This document shows positions 45,270-52,765 of a stretch of DNA of 64,000 nucleotides, in pieces. The stretch is from positions 43,198 through 107,197 of the IMG/VR virus record IMGVR_UViG_3300041955_000884, one strand, 5' to 3'. The DNA comes from a virus. The notes under the pieces were generated by a model. It had not been told where the DNA came from, did not search any database, and saw only the letters and a list, made by a program, of their open reading frames with translations. Within the stretch, counting starts at the first letter, position 1. Every line of letters starts with the position of its first letter. The translations under genes and the position numbers were made by a program.

Positions 45270-45576
45270 TCGGGAAGTCCATGTCGAGCGGCTCGCCGGC
45301 CTTATCTTTGATGCTGTCTGGATTGTAACCGGCGGCACGGATCGCCTTGCTGTCCTCCTCCCATCGCACACGCGCTTTCGCGGTGCTGGAGCCAGCCACA
45401 GCCGCCCACTCGGTCTGCACGTAGAGCGGCTTGCCATCGAGTTCCATGTACACAGTGTACGCCCTGAATGGCCTCCCATCAGCATCGTAGCCCGGCACGA
45501 TGTCACCGCGATCCTCGAACAGGAACGGGACGCGCTCGTCCGGCGCGTCAGCGCGCGCTATTGTCCACTCGGTCAT
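45262..45576 (-). CDS. Small protein carrying a major-capsid-protein motif
   Basis: 104 residues from ATG 45576 with an AAAGGAAAG site. Residues 18-45 (FEDRGDIVPGYDADGRPFRA, YTVYMELDG) align with FEDRGDIVPGYDVSNNPFPA and YTSYFEWNA of the major capsid protein, also at the DNA level. The rest (QTEWAAVAG, VRWEEDSKAIRAAGYNPDS) does not. Either a capsid-gene fragment built into another protein or a shared fold element. Confidence 0.7.
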   Translation of the reverse strand: MTEWTIARADAPDERVPFLFEDRGDIVPGYDADGRPFRAYTVYMELDGKPLYVQTEWAAVAGSSTAKARVRWEEDSKAIRAAGYNPDSIKDKAGEPLDMDFPNA

Positions 45577-45749
45577 TTTCTTTCCTTTACCTTGGCCCGT
45601 TCGAAGAGTCGGCACCAGGCATTCGGTTGTATCGGCCCGACAACCAACTCGCAGGACCGCGGTGGCCGCCAGTGCTGGCAGACGGAGCAGTGGCGCACGG
45701 GCGAGCCTCGTCCGTAGTGTACTTGGGACTTTCGGAGCTTCTTGGTCAT
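45573..45749 (-). CDS. HiPIP-like small cysteine protein
   Basis: 58 residues, missed by a 60-residue cut-off. [20 protein letters not shown], then [20 protein letters not shown], follows the CxxC...SCxLVxGxIxPxxWCxLxE pattern of high-potential iron-sulfur-like or small zinc proteins common in alphaproteobacterial phages. ATGA overlaps at both ends. Metal type not determinable. Confidence 0.65.
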   Translation of the reverse strand: MTKKLRKSQVHYGRGSPVRHCSVCQHWRPPRSCELVVGPIQPNAWCRLFERAKVKERK

Positions 45750-46561
45750 CCGAAGAACGTCACGCCAAGCGGGACGACGACCAGCGGCGACCGGCGACGG
45801 GCCAGCTCCGCGCGCAACTCCGATTCCGAGAAGCCGCCGACGTATGTCCGCTTGCGCTGATTTGCGGCTTGTTCCCTAGCCGTTGCCCAACGCACATTGT
45901 GAGGCTCATAGTTGCCGTCAACGTCGATCCGATCAAGCGAATGACGCTTGCTGGGACGGGGACCAGTATCCGAGAGAAAAGCCTCGAAGTCGTTTTCCCA
46001 CCTGTCGCAGACCTGGATACCACGGCCGCCGTAGTTGACGTACTCCTTTGTCTTTGGGTTCCGACACCGGCTGAGCATCGTCCGCCAGATGCCGTACTCG
46101 CTCATCGAGGACTTGCCGTGCGTGCGCCGCAAGGCGCCAATCTTTTCGACGTTAAGGCAGCCACAAGATCGCGTCGTGCCTGCCCGAAGGTTCATTTGCG
46201 CGACCTGCTTTTCCGCTCCACAATCGCAGCGGACGCCCCACGACCTCTGCGGTCCGACGCCAGAAGGACCGTTCACAACCATAAGGCGACCGAAGCGATC
46301 TCCGATGTGCACGACCGGGCAACGCTGGAGAGCCGTAAATTCCGCCTTGCGGCAACCGCACGACTTCGACCTGCCGCTCTGCAGGACCCCGATTTCGACG
46401 GAGCGCTCCTTCCCGCACACGCAGCGAACGGAGCACGCGGGCGCTGCGTCTCCATAGGGATTCGGCGCGTCCTCCAGAATGACCGTCCAGTAACCGAAAG
46501 CGTCACCGACCGCTGGCCGTGGACGACTCGACTTAGACCAGCCTTTGACGCCCTTTGGCAT
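45746..46561 (-). CDS. HNH/AP2-type homing endonuclease
   Basis: 271 residues. Two N-terminal zinc-ribbon-like repeats ([16 protein letters not shown]...SCGC and [16 protein letters not shown]...SCGC) precede [40 protein letters not shown] and [20 protein letters not shown], the common phage HNH with AP2-like contacts. It separates a hypothetical gene from the HiPIP-like gene. Confidence 0.82.
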   Translation of the reverse strand: MPKGVKGWSKSSRPRPAVGDAFGYWTVILEDAPNPYGDAAPACSVRCVCGKERSVEIGVLQSGRSKSCGCRKAEFTALQRCPVVHIGDRFGRLMVVNGPSGVGPQRSWGVRCDCGAEKQVAQMNLRAGTTRSCGCLNVEKIGALRRTHGKSSMSEYGIWRTMLSRCRNPKTKEYVNYGGRGIQVCDRWENDFEAFLSDTGPRPSKRHSLDRIDVDGNYEPHNVRWATAREQAANQRKRTYVGGFSESELRAELARRRSPLVVVPLGVTFFG

Positions 46562-46851
46562 CAGCCGCCGCCCTCAATGCGCTCCGGGCCCCCCGTTTCC
46601 TGGAACACTTCCGTCGCCACATGGCGGCTTAGGTTGTCCTGGACGAACGTCGGCATCAGCGAACGGCCAACTGGCCCGAATTGCGTCAGGTACGCAGTCA
46701 CAGCATCGCCGCGTTCATTCCAGGTCACCAAGGCGAACCCGGCAAGTCGCTCGTCGTGCTGCTCGATCCCGTACTTCACGCTTCGGCCAAGACACCGCCG
46801 CACCTGGGCCAGCCGCTCCTTCGCCGGCTTAATCTCCCGGATTTCAGCCAC
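46561..46851 (-). CDS. Hypothetical protein
   Basis: 96 residues from GTG 46851. [40 protein letters not shown] and [20 protein letters not shown] suggest a small alpha/beta protein. Overlaps the FdtA-like gene end by 8 bases. Not recognised. Confidence 0.55.
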   Translation of the reverse strand: MAEIREIKPAKERLAQVRRCLGRSVKYGIEQHDERLAGFALVTWNERGDAVTAYLTQFGPVGRSLMPTFVQDNLSRHVATEVFQETGGPERIEGGG

Positions 46852-47308
46852 TGTCGCAGAGTTCCGGCTGGCGGCGGCGTAGGATGACCCAACGCTGCTC
46901 GTCAAGATGAACCGCTGGCTCGGCCACTGCCGCGTCGAAGACATCACGCTCCGCGATCTCGTCTTCCGGTTCGCAAGGCCGCGACGCCAGGATGAGGGCC
47001 GTTCCGCCGCCGGGTTCGCCCCAAGCGTAATCCAGCCACGTCATCGGCGGCACGTAGAGCGCCTCGCCAGGAATGAAGCTGAACCTGTCGCGGCGACCGC
47101 CGGTGTCGCAGTTCACGAGCAGGGCGTTGACGGCGGGCACGAGCAACAGGTGGCAGAGGCGGTAGGCGCGGGCACCAGCCCAGATGTAGGCCCGCGGCGC
47201 GCTCACGGTGAGGCAGCGCACGGCCTCGAACGGGATCGGGTCTAGCGTCGCCAGCGTGGTGCAGCCGTCCAGCTTACGCTCTGGAACGAATTTCAGGAGG
47301 CGGGTCAT
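46844..47308 (-). CDS. FdtA/QdtA-like sugar-ketoisomerase cupin
   Basis: 154 residues from ATG 47308. IPFEAVRCLTVSAPRAYIWA, GARAYRLCHLLLVPAVNAL and EALYVPPMTWLDYAW, then LILASRPCEPEDEIAERDVF, follow the dTDP-6-deoxy-3,4-keto-hexulose isomerase pattern. The usual HAHK catalytic patch reads ARAYRLCH, so one key His may be missing. If active it would feed the aminotransferase at 25994. Confidence 0.62.
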   Translation of the reverse strand: MTRLLKFVPERKLDGCTTLATLDPIPFEAVRCLTVSAPRAYIWAGARAYRLCHLLLVPAVNALLVNCDTGGRRDRFSFIPGEALYVPPMTWLDYAWGEPGGGTALILASRPCEPEDEIAERDVFDAAVAEPAVHLDEQRWVILRRRQPELCDSG

Positions 47309-47637
47309 ACGCCGGGCTCCGCGTTGCATGTAACGGCGCCGCTACCGTCGGGCACATTGATAGTCGCCATTTCGGCGAGATAGCGGTCTACCGCTGTCCG
47401 CAACGCATTGAGGTACTCGCCACACGGCGCCAGATCGCCATCGAACTCGGCCGCGCACTTGCTGTAGGCCACGGCGCTGCCGACGACGGGGACCATCGCA
47501 TTGAAAATGCGGCCCTTTCGCTTCAGATCGGCGTTCTCCTGGCGCAGCCGTTTGGCGTCGGACGCCTGGATGCCCCACGCCTCGCGCAGGTGCGCGACGT
47601 CACGGAAGCCAGCGAGTGGGTTCGGGATGTCGGTCAT
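47305..47637 (-). CDS. Hypothetical protein next to portal
   Basis: 110 residues from ATG 47637. IPNPLAGFRDVAHLREAWGI then a basic helix (SDAKRLRQENADLKRKGRIF) and a helical C-terminus (EYLNALRTAVDRYLAEMA). Overlapped by ATGA at both ends. Function unknown. Confidence 0.55.
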   Translation of the reverse strand: MTDIPNPLAGFRDVAHLREAWGIQASDAKRLRQENADLKRKGRIFNAMVPVVGSAVAYSKCAAEFDGDLAPCGEYLNALRTAVDRYLAEMATINVPDGSGAVTCNAEPGV

Positions 47638-49538
47638 GAAGCACCCGCTGGTTGCGCGCCACCACCGACGGTCGAGCCGAACCCTGTTAGAGCAGAAAGG
47701 GCACTCTGGCCACCCCCGATGTCTGCCTGCCCCAGCGTCTGCGCCGTATTCGCGGCGTGCTGGGCGGCGATCATCGCCTGGGCGGCCTGCTGCTGCTTTG
47801 CCCTGGCGGCGGCGAGTGCCTTGACCTGGTCTGGGCTGCGGATGATTTTCTTCGGGATGAACAGCACATCGGACATCTCGCGACCCCATTCGACGACGTC
47901 CCAGAGGTCAGCAATTTCCGCATGGAGCTGTTGCTGCGCATTCATCTGGTTCGCGAACTCGGTGAGCGATGCCGACATCGAGGCCTTCGAGGCCAGCGCG
48001 AGAACGCCGACGTACTCGACCCCGAGGGGGACGCCGATAAGCGAGCGCGGCAGCGGCGGCAGGAGGTTTTTCCGGTTCGCAATGGAGAACACACGGCGGA
48101 TGGCCGGACCGAGGCCCTCATTCTGGAGGCGCTCGACGACGGGACCGAGGATTTGCAGCTTCTCCTGGTTCCTAGCCGCCACCTCGTAGGCGGTCATGTC
48201 CTTCTTCGTTTGCTCCAACATAGCGAAGAGGTCGTTAAAGAATCCCTCCCTGGTCCGGTTCTGGATCATCAGGATGGTGTCGGCGAACTCCCTGATTTCC
48301 GGGTTCACGGTATAGGCTGGCCGCATGCCGACGTCAGCGGAGAGCTTCGGAACGTAGGTCAGCTTGCCCGGCAGCACGCTCGCCGGCTCGTTCTTCATCT
48401 CGATGCTAGCCAGCATCGGCGGCCGGACCATCTTCTCCTGGGCCTCGGCCATGCGGCTCGTCATCACCTGGAGCTGCAGGATGTCCGGCAGCACGTCCAT
48501 GCCGACGCTGCGGCCATAGGCGTCATTGGACGTGACGGACCAGCGGGGGCAGATGAAGGGCGGCTCATGGAAGCCGGAGAGGGCCAGCGGCCACTCGTTG
48601 GAGGCGCCCCAGACCCAGTAGGCCTCCCGCCAAGCGAAGCCGCCTGGGACGACGCCCTCGGCATCGTCCATGCCGGGGGCATTGATGGGGCTGTTCGGCT
48701 CAATGATGTGCGCCACCAGCCGCTCGACCTCGAGGGCGCCGCCTTTCTGGCGCCACATCGCCTGGACCTCGGGCGGGCAGTTCTCCAGTTCGAACATCTC
48801 CACCATGGCCGCGATGGTCATGACGAAGAGCCGGCTGAAGACGCCGACGCGGTTGCCGGATGACGAGGACAGCAGATACTCCCCGCAGCACGGGGTATAA
48901 CAGCGGATGAGGTCCTGGGCGTCCTCGTAGATGAGCATCGGCCCCGTGCCGAAGATGACCAAATCCTCAAACATCTGAGCGGCTTCGTCGTAGAAGTTCG
49001 AGCGCGCCATGATGGTATGCAACCGGTCCTCGACCTCTTCGAACCACTCGATGGCGTCCGGCGGGGCTTCGGAGCGGTCGGCCAGGGCGGGCTTGAGCTT
49101 GAACCATTGCCGCGACGGCGACATTTCGTTCGACATGATGCCAGCGGCGCAACGCCGGGCAGCGTAGGTTCCTGTCGGGTCGACGATATTCTGGTTGATC
49201 GGCATGCCGCGGATCATGGTGTTGGGCGTCGGCATGGCGGTGTTGATGAAGATACCGCGACGGGGCTGGATGTAGGCCTCAAGAAGCTGGTAGTGCATCA
49301 TCCAGGACTGGCGCCACGAGCGTTGTAAATTCACCCGCGCTTCTGAGTGATGCCGGATGACGGCCCAGTTGCTATTCGTCCCTTGGGGAGCGCGTTTTTG
49401 CTTTGGTTCCGCTGGCGTCGCCGCAAGCCGAGCGGCACTTGCACCCGCGTAAGAAAGACTCGGCCGCTTGCGTTCGGCCCGTTTTGGGCCAGGGGCCTGC
49501 GCGCGTGCCGCGCCATAGCCGACATTCGTGTCGGACAT
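47634..49538 (-). CDS. Portal (head-tail connector) protein
   Basis: 634 residues. SWRQSWMMHYQLLEAYIQPR, RRCAAGIMSNEMSPSRQWFK, QMFEDLVIFGTGPMLIYED, YWVWGASNEWPLALSGFHEP and PRWSVTSNDAYGRSVGMDVL are podovirus portal blocks; MLEQTKKDMTAYEVAARNQE and a Gln/Ala-rich C-terminus follow. It forms the dodecameric DNA gate. The first nine residues MSDTNVGYG are shared with the HNH protein upstream. Confidence 0.88.
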   Translation of the reverse strand: MSDTNVGYGAARAQAPGPKRAERKRPSLSYAGASAARLAATPAEPKQKRAPQGTNSNWAVIRHHSEARVNLQRSWRQSWMMHYQLLEAYIQPRRGIFINTAMPTPNTMIRGMPINQNIVDPTGTYAARRCAAGIMSNEMSPSRQWFKLKPALADRSEAPPDAIEWFEEVEDRLHTIMARSNFYDEAAQMFEDLVIFGTGPMLIYEDAQDLIRCYTPCCGEYLLSSSSGNRVGVFSRLFVMTIAAMVEMFELENCPPEVQAMWRQKGGALEVERLVAHIIEPNSPINAPGMDDAEGVVPGGFAWREAYWVWGASNEWPLALSGFHEPPFICPRWSVTSNDAYGRSVGMDVLPDILQLQVMTSRMAEAQEKMVRPPMLASIEMKNEPASVLPGKLTYVPKLSADVGMRPAYTVNPEIREFADTILMIQNRTREGFFNDLFAMLEQTKKDMTAYEVAARNQEKLQILGPVVERLQNEGLGPAIRRVFSIANRKNLLPPLPRSLIGVPLGVEYVGVLALASKASMSASLTEFANQMNAQQQLHAEIADLWDVVEWGREMSDVLFIPKKIIRSPDQVKALAAARAKQQQAAQAMIAAQHAANTAQTLGQADIGGGQSALSALTGFGSTVGGGAQPAGAS

Positions 49539-50185
49539 CAGCAGGCCCCCCAGAACATCTCAATCGGGAAGTGCGGTTCGTTCCACGGCTTTGCGGGAGC
49601 TTCCCATCGCCGCTTTGCGGTCGCGGTCGCTGCGGCGCGGCGGGAGTTTTCCGCTTGCGTGATCCACTCGCAGTTGCCAGGTTCGTAATTGCCCCAGGCA
49701 TTGCGGCGTTCGATGCTCAAGTCGTCAGCATAACCATGCGAAAGCGCCCACGCCCGAAAAGTGAGGAAATCGCGCCATTCCTCGCAAACGCTGATTCCTT
49801 TCGTCCGATAGCAGGCCATCGGGTCGCCCGCTGGGCCGCAGCGCTCGCGGATAGACGCCCATATACGCCAGAGCCTGTTCTTCGAGCCTCGCTCGACGCC
49901 AACAAAGTCGCCATGCGTGGTCTTCGCCCTCGCTTGTCTCGCACCGGAGCAGGCGCGGCACCCGGGCGTCTTTGTCTGCTTTAGCCGATACGTCGCGAGG
50001 GTGACTTCCCCGCCGCAGTCGCAGGCACAGCGCCACTTCGTCGTTTGGCGCGGCTCGGCGATGCGCTCCTGAATGACAAGACGCCCGAAGCGCGCCCCGA
50101 CCTCGACGCCCAATTCGGCTATAATCGGCGCCGGCAGATCGCGGCGCTGGCGTGCGACGCCGTAGCCGACGTTGGTGTCGCTCAT
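49538..50185 (-). CDS. HNH endonuclease with a portal-like N-terminus
   Basis: 215 residues from ATG 50185. Residues 1-12 (MSDTNVGYGVAR) copy the portal start (MSDTNVGYGAAR). Then GARFGRLVIQERIAEPRQTT, CACDCGGEVTLATYRLKQTK, TPGCRACS, RLWRIWASIRERCG, SVCEEWRDFLTFRAWALSHG and SIERRNAWGNYEPGNCEWIT form the zinc-ribbon plus HNH type. Inserted at the portal start and overlapping it as TGATG. Confidence 0.82.
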   Translation of the reverse strand: MSDTNVGYGVARQRRDLPAPIIAELGVEVGARFGRLVIQERIAEPRQTTKWRCACDCGGEVTLATYRLKQTKTPGCRACSGARQARAKTTHGDFVGVERGSKNRLWRIWASIRERCGPAGDPMACYRTKGISVCEEWRDFLTFRAWALSHGYADDLSIERRNAWGNYEPGNCEWITQAENSRRAAATATAKRRWEAPAKPWNEPHFPIEMFWGAC

Positions 50186-50448
50186 GCGGCTGGTTTCCTT
50201 TCCACGACGCGGAGGGGCGCCGGCTCCTTGGGGCCGAACGGCTTCTTCGTCATCAGGCTGCCCTGGGCGATGTAGGACTCGAAAAACACGCAGAGCGAGA
50301 ACAGGTGCGGAATGGGCTGCAGCTCCGGCCTCGCGGCGATAACCTTTGCGGCGCACTCGCACGCGGTGGTCCTGGCGGCGAACGCATCCCCTTCGGTGGC
50401 CCACTCATCGTGCGCGCGGCGCTTCCGGCGCACTACCCGCTCGCTCAT
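50182..50448 (-). CDS. Hypothetical protein
   Basis: 88 residues from ATG 50448. Basic start (SERVVRRKRRAHDEWATEG), then CECAAKVIAARPELQPIPHL and FSLCVFFESYIAQGSLMTKK. In the ancestor it would directly precede the portal. Not recognised. Confidence 0.6.
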   Translation of the reverse strand: MSERVVRRKRRAHDEWATEGDAFAARTTACECAAKVIAARPELQPIPHLFSLCVFFESYIAQGSLMTKKPFGPKEPAPLRVVERKPAA

Positions 50449-50498
50449 GCTGCGGCTCCGTCGAATGCGAGAAGGGGCATTCCCACGAAGCGCAGCAT
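50445..50498 (-). CDS. Possible 17-residue coupling peptide
   Basis: MLRFVGMPLLAFDGAAA, with ATG overlapping the previous stop (TGATG) and its stop overlapping the next ATG. Both overlaps suggest it is translated, at least as a bridge. Confidence 0.35.
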   Translation of the reverse strand: MLRFVGMPLLAFDGAAA

Positions 50499-50599
50499 CA
50501 GCGCGTCGCCCACGCGCGGAAGCGGCCCGGCTCGCTGTGGCAGCCGACGCTAAGGGCGAGCGCAGAAACGGAGCTGAGAAGGCGGCGGCGGTAGGACAT
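50498..50599 (-). CDS. Short lipoprotein-like peptide
   Basis: 33 residues: MSYRRRLLSSVSALALSVGC then HSEPGRFRAWATR. Positive N-region, hydrophobic core and a lipobox-like LSVGC. Small phage outer-membrane spanins look like this, but no inner-membrane partner is identified. Confidence 0.45.
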   Translation of the reverse strand: MSYRRRLLSSVSALALSVGCHSEPGRFRAWATR

Positions 50600-50681
50600 G
50601 GAGGCGGCGCAATCCTGGCGTCAGGTTGCGCGGCCGGGTCCTCCGTGCCGCAGTGGGGCGGAGAGTAGGCGGAACGATGGG

Positions 50682-51017
50682 CTAAATCAAGCGGGCGTTC
50701 CAGTCCGGCGGCGGCATCCAGTGCGTGACCGGCCGAAGTTCGTCGGCGCACCAGCCGGCATCAGGGTGCCAGGAGCATGCGGTCTGGAAGGACGGCAGAC
50801 CTTCGTACTCGGCCACGTAGACCCAGACCGGGCGATCGAGCGGGGCTGTGTCGATTGGCCGCCAAGTCCAATCCTGCCGTGCGCCATCCAGGCCGTGAAA
50901 CGCCTTAAACTCGCGTAGGGTGGCGCCGACGGATAGGACCGGAGGCGCCATGACAGCCGGAGCACAGAGGGCGGCGGCGAGGCCAGCGAGAAGGCCGCGG
51001 CGGTTAAGCATCGACAC
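50682..51017 (-). CDS. Exported hypothetical protein (Tat/Sec-like signal)
   Basis: 111 residues from GTG 51017 (or ATG 51011). NRRGLLAGLAAALCAPAVMA is a twin-arginine-like signal. The mature part (DWTWRPIDTAPLDRPVWVYV, CSWHPDAGWCADELRPVTHW) is a small beta domain widespread in alphaproteobacterial phages. Function unknown. About 80 bases downstream before the lipoprotein hold nothing obvious. Confidence 0.6.
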   Translation of the reverse strand: MSMLNRRGLLAGLAAALCAPAVMAPPVLSVGATLREFKAFHGLDGARQDWTWRPIDTAPLDRPVWVYVAEYEGLPSFQTACSWHPDAGWCADELRPVTHWMPPPDWNARLI

Positions 51018-51402
51018 GGTTTCCTGGGGCGCCCCTGGCGGAAAAGCGCGCGTGGGAAGCGCGAAGCGCGGAGTCTCGGACGTATTCCTCTGCGTTCCCG
51101 AAGCGAAGGCCGGGTTGCCTGCTGCTGTTGTCGTACCAGCCGCCGGCCGTAAGCCATTCGTACTGGACGCTCATCGAAGTATCATAAAAGGGATCGCCGC
51201 CGTCCCAATAGCGGTAAAGCCTACTGACAACGCCAAGTTGAACGCCGGTATCCAGGTCGAAAAGCTCATCGCCGACCCTGTACCTCGCGTAGTCGGCCAT
51301 GTGAGCGTCCATCCAGGCCTTGCGCTTCGTGAGCGCGGCCCCTACGTCGGCGTTGAGCGCGGCGAGTTCTGCGGAAAGCTGCTCAAGGTCGACCATCGGC
51401 AT
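51004..51402 (-). CDS. Hypothetical protein
   Basis: 132 residues from ATG 51402 (or 51396). A helical start (DLEQLSAELAALNADVGAAL) then YRVGDELFDLDTGVQLGVVS, RLYRYWDGGDPFYDTSMSVQ and YEWLTAGGWYDNSSRQPGLR, a beta-rich fold. Not recognised. Confidence 0.6.
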   Translation of the reverse strand: MPMVDLEQLSAELAALNADVGAALTKRKAWMDAHMADYARYRVGDELFDLDTGVQLGVVSRLYRYWDGGDPFYDTSMSVQYEWLTAGGWYDNSSRQPGLRFGNAEEYVRDSALRASHARFSARGAPGNRVDA

Positions 51403-51562
51403 CCTTCGGCGCGAACTCTGCGCGCCACGCTTCGAGGGACCGGCGCCAAGCGTCGCAGTCGGCAAGCCAGCGCTCTAGCGCCGCGTCGGCGATGGCGTCC
51501 GCCAGCCATGCCCGCTTGGCGGCGCGGTCGCGAGCGCGGGCGGCTATCGTGCGGCGGGGCAT
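51383..51562 (-). CDS. Small basic helical protein
   Basis: 59 residues, below a 60-residue cut-off. MPRRTIAARARDRAAKRAWL, ADAIADAALERWLADCDAW and RRSLEAWRAEFAPKDADGRP. Start overlaps the previous stop (TGATG), and its end overlaps the next gene by 20 bases. Not recognised. Confidence 0.6.
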   Translation of the reverse strand: MPRRTIAARARDRAAKRAWLADAIADAALERWLADCDAWRRSLEAWRAEFAPKDADGRP

Positions 51563-51906
51563 CAGCGCACCAGCGCATGGGTTGCCACGAAGGCCTGGGC
51601 ATGGACGAGCGCCGTCCTGGCCTCGTCGACGAGGTCGGTCGGACGCGTCCCGGTCCAGCGATGAACAGCGGCGGCGGCCTTGACGCGGCGGACGGCGACG
51701 CGGCGGTCAGCTCGGCCGGCTGCGCGCCGCGTGTGAGCTGGCTCCCGCTTGAGCCTGGCCAGCCGCCGCGCTTCCCGCGCAATCCGCCGCTTCCGGTTCT
51801 TCTCGCGCTGGCCGCGGTCGCGGTAGGCTTTGCACCGCGCGCTGTTCCGGCCGAGCTTGCGGCCCTTGGCCTTCGCTTTCTTCGGGCCGGCGATGGCCTC
51901 AGCCAC
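51562..51906 (-). CDS. Basic hypothetical protein
   Basis: 114 residues from GTG 51906. Very basic (KKAKAKGRKLGRNSARCKAY, REKNRKRRIAREARRLARLK); the C-terminus is helical. A nucleic-acid-binding role is likely from charge alone. Overlaps neighbours at both ends. Confidence 0.55.
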   Translation of the reverse strand: MAEAIAGPKKAKAKGRKLGRNSARCKAYRDRGQREKNRKRRIAREARRLARLKREPAHTRRAAGRADRRVAVRRVKAAAAVHRWTGTRPTDLVDEARTALVHAQAFVATHALVR

Positions 51907-52246
51907 GGCGCGGCTCCCTGCCTTCCAGCTCAGCGATGCGGTCGTAGCAGCGCTCAAGCTCGCCCTGGAAGGAGCGGCGCTCGTGGTAAGCGGCGTTGGC
52001 CTCGTGGGCGCGGCAATAGGCGGCGACGCGGGCAGCGAATGCAGCCTCCATGTGCTCCCAGAGGTCGAGCGATAGCTTCGGCGGCTGCCCGCTCCGCACC
52101 TCGGCCTCCAGCAGCCTCGCAAGCTGGCGGAAGAGCAGCCGGAACTCCAACCGCATGCGGTCCTCGCCGGGCAGGCGCTCCATCATCTCGCAGGCTGTCT
52201 CGCGGGGACGTGGCGTCGGCAATGGAGGCGCGAGGCCGACTGTCAT
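51899..52246 (-). CDS. Helical hypothetical protein
   Basis: 115 residues from ATG 52246. RLEFRLLFRQLARLLEAEVR, SLDLWEHMEAAFAARVAAYC and a terminal coiled coil (RSFQGELERCYDRIAELEG). Not recognised. Confidence 0.58.
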   Translation of the reverse strand: MTVGLAPPLPTPRPRETACEMMERLPGEDRMRLEFRLLFRQLARLLEAEVRSGQPPKLSLDLWEHMEAAFAARVAAYCRAHEANAAYHERRSFQGELERCYDRIAELEGREPRRG

Positions 52247-52452
52247 CGCTTCGCCTCCTCGTCGTCGGTGAATGTCTGGGCGAGTTCGACCATCCGCGCC
52301 TTCCCAGCCCGGTAGCGGTAGACGACAGTGCCGTAGAACTCCGGCGGCATCGCAGGGGCCTGGCGCAGCATGTCGCGCGGTCGAGTCGCGATGGCGCGAT
52401 GGACGGCGTCGGGAGCAGGAAGCGTGGAGCGAGGCTGAACGAGGTCGGGCAC
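52243..52452 (-). CDS. Small hypothetical protein
   Basis: 69 residues from ATG 52452. PRDMLRQAPAMPPEFYGTVV then YRYRAGKARMVELAQTFTDD. ATGA overlap with the next gene. Not recognised. Confidence 0.55.
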   Translation of the reverse strand: MPDLVQPRSTLPAPDAVHRAIATRPRDMLRQAPAMPPEFYGTVVYRYRAGKARMVELAQTFTDDEEAKR

Positions 52453-52483
52453 GGCGCGCGGTTCCTCCGCTATGCGAATCGGC

Positions 52484-52726
52484 TCAGCCGAGAAGGCTGC
52501 GCGCCGCTGTAGTCGGTTGGTTCGCTCCGGTCAAGCCGCTGGGGCCGCCGACATTCGTAAGCGTCCCGCCCATGGCAGCGCCGGCGGCAGCGGCGGCCAT
52601 CGCACGCTGGTTGTTCCCGGCCATCGAGACAGCGGGGTTTGCCATCGTCGGAGGCGTCGCGGCTGGCGGCGCGGGCGGAATCGCAGGCGTTGCGGGAATG
52701 CTTGGACTGCTAAATAATGCCCCGAT
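52484..52726 (-). CDS. Conserved phage protein ending in LLG, with an ATC start
   Basis: 80 residues if started at ATC 52726, six bases after AGGAGG. GALFSSPSIPATPAIPPAP, a proline linker, NPAVSMAGNNQRAMAAAAAG and a terminal TAARSLLG match a small phage protein family that normally begins MGxLFG and ends TLLG. No ATG, GTG or TTG exists in frame before residue 27 (ATG at MANPAV). Either a rare ATC initiation or a damaged start. Confidence 0.6.
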   Translation of the reverse strand: MGALFSSPSIPATPAIPPAPPAATPPTMANPAVSMAGNNQRAMAAAAAGAAMGGTLTNVGGPSGLTGANQPTTAARSLLG

Positions 52727-52765
52727 GTCACACCTCCTGATACCGAGTATCGTTTTTAGAGACTA

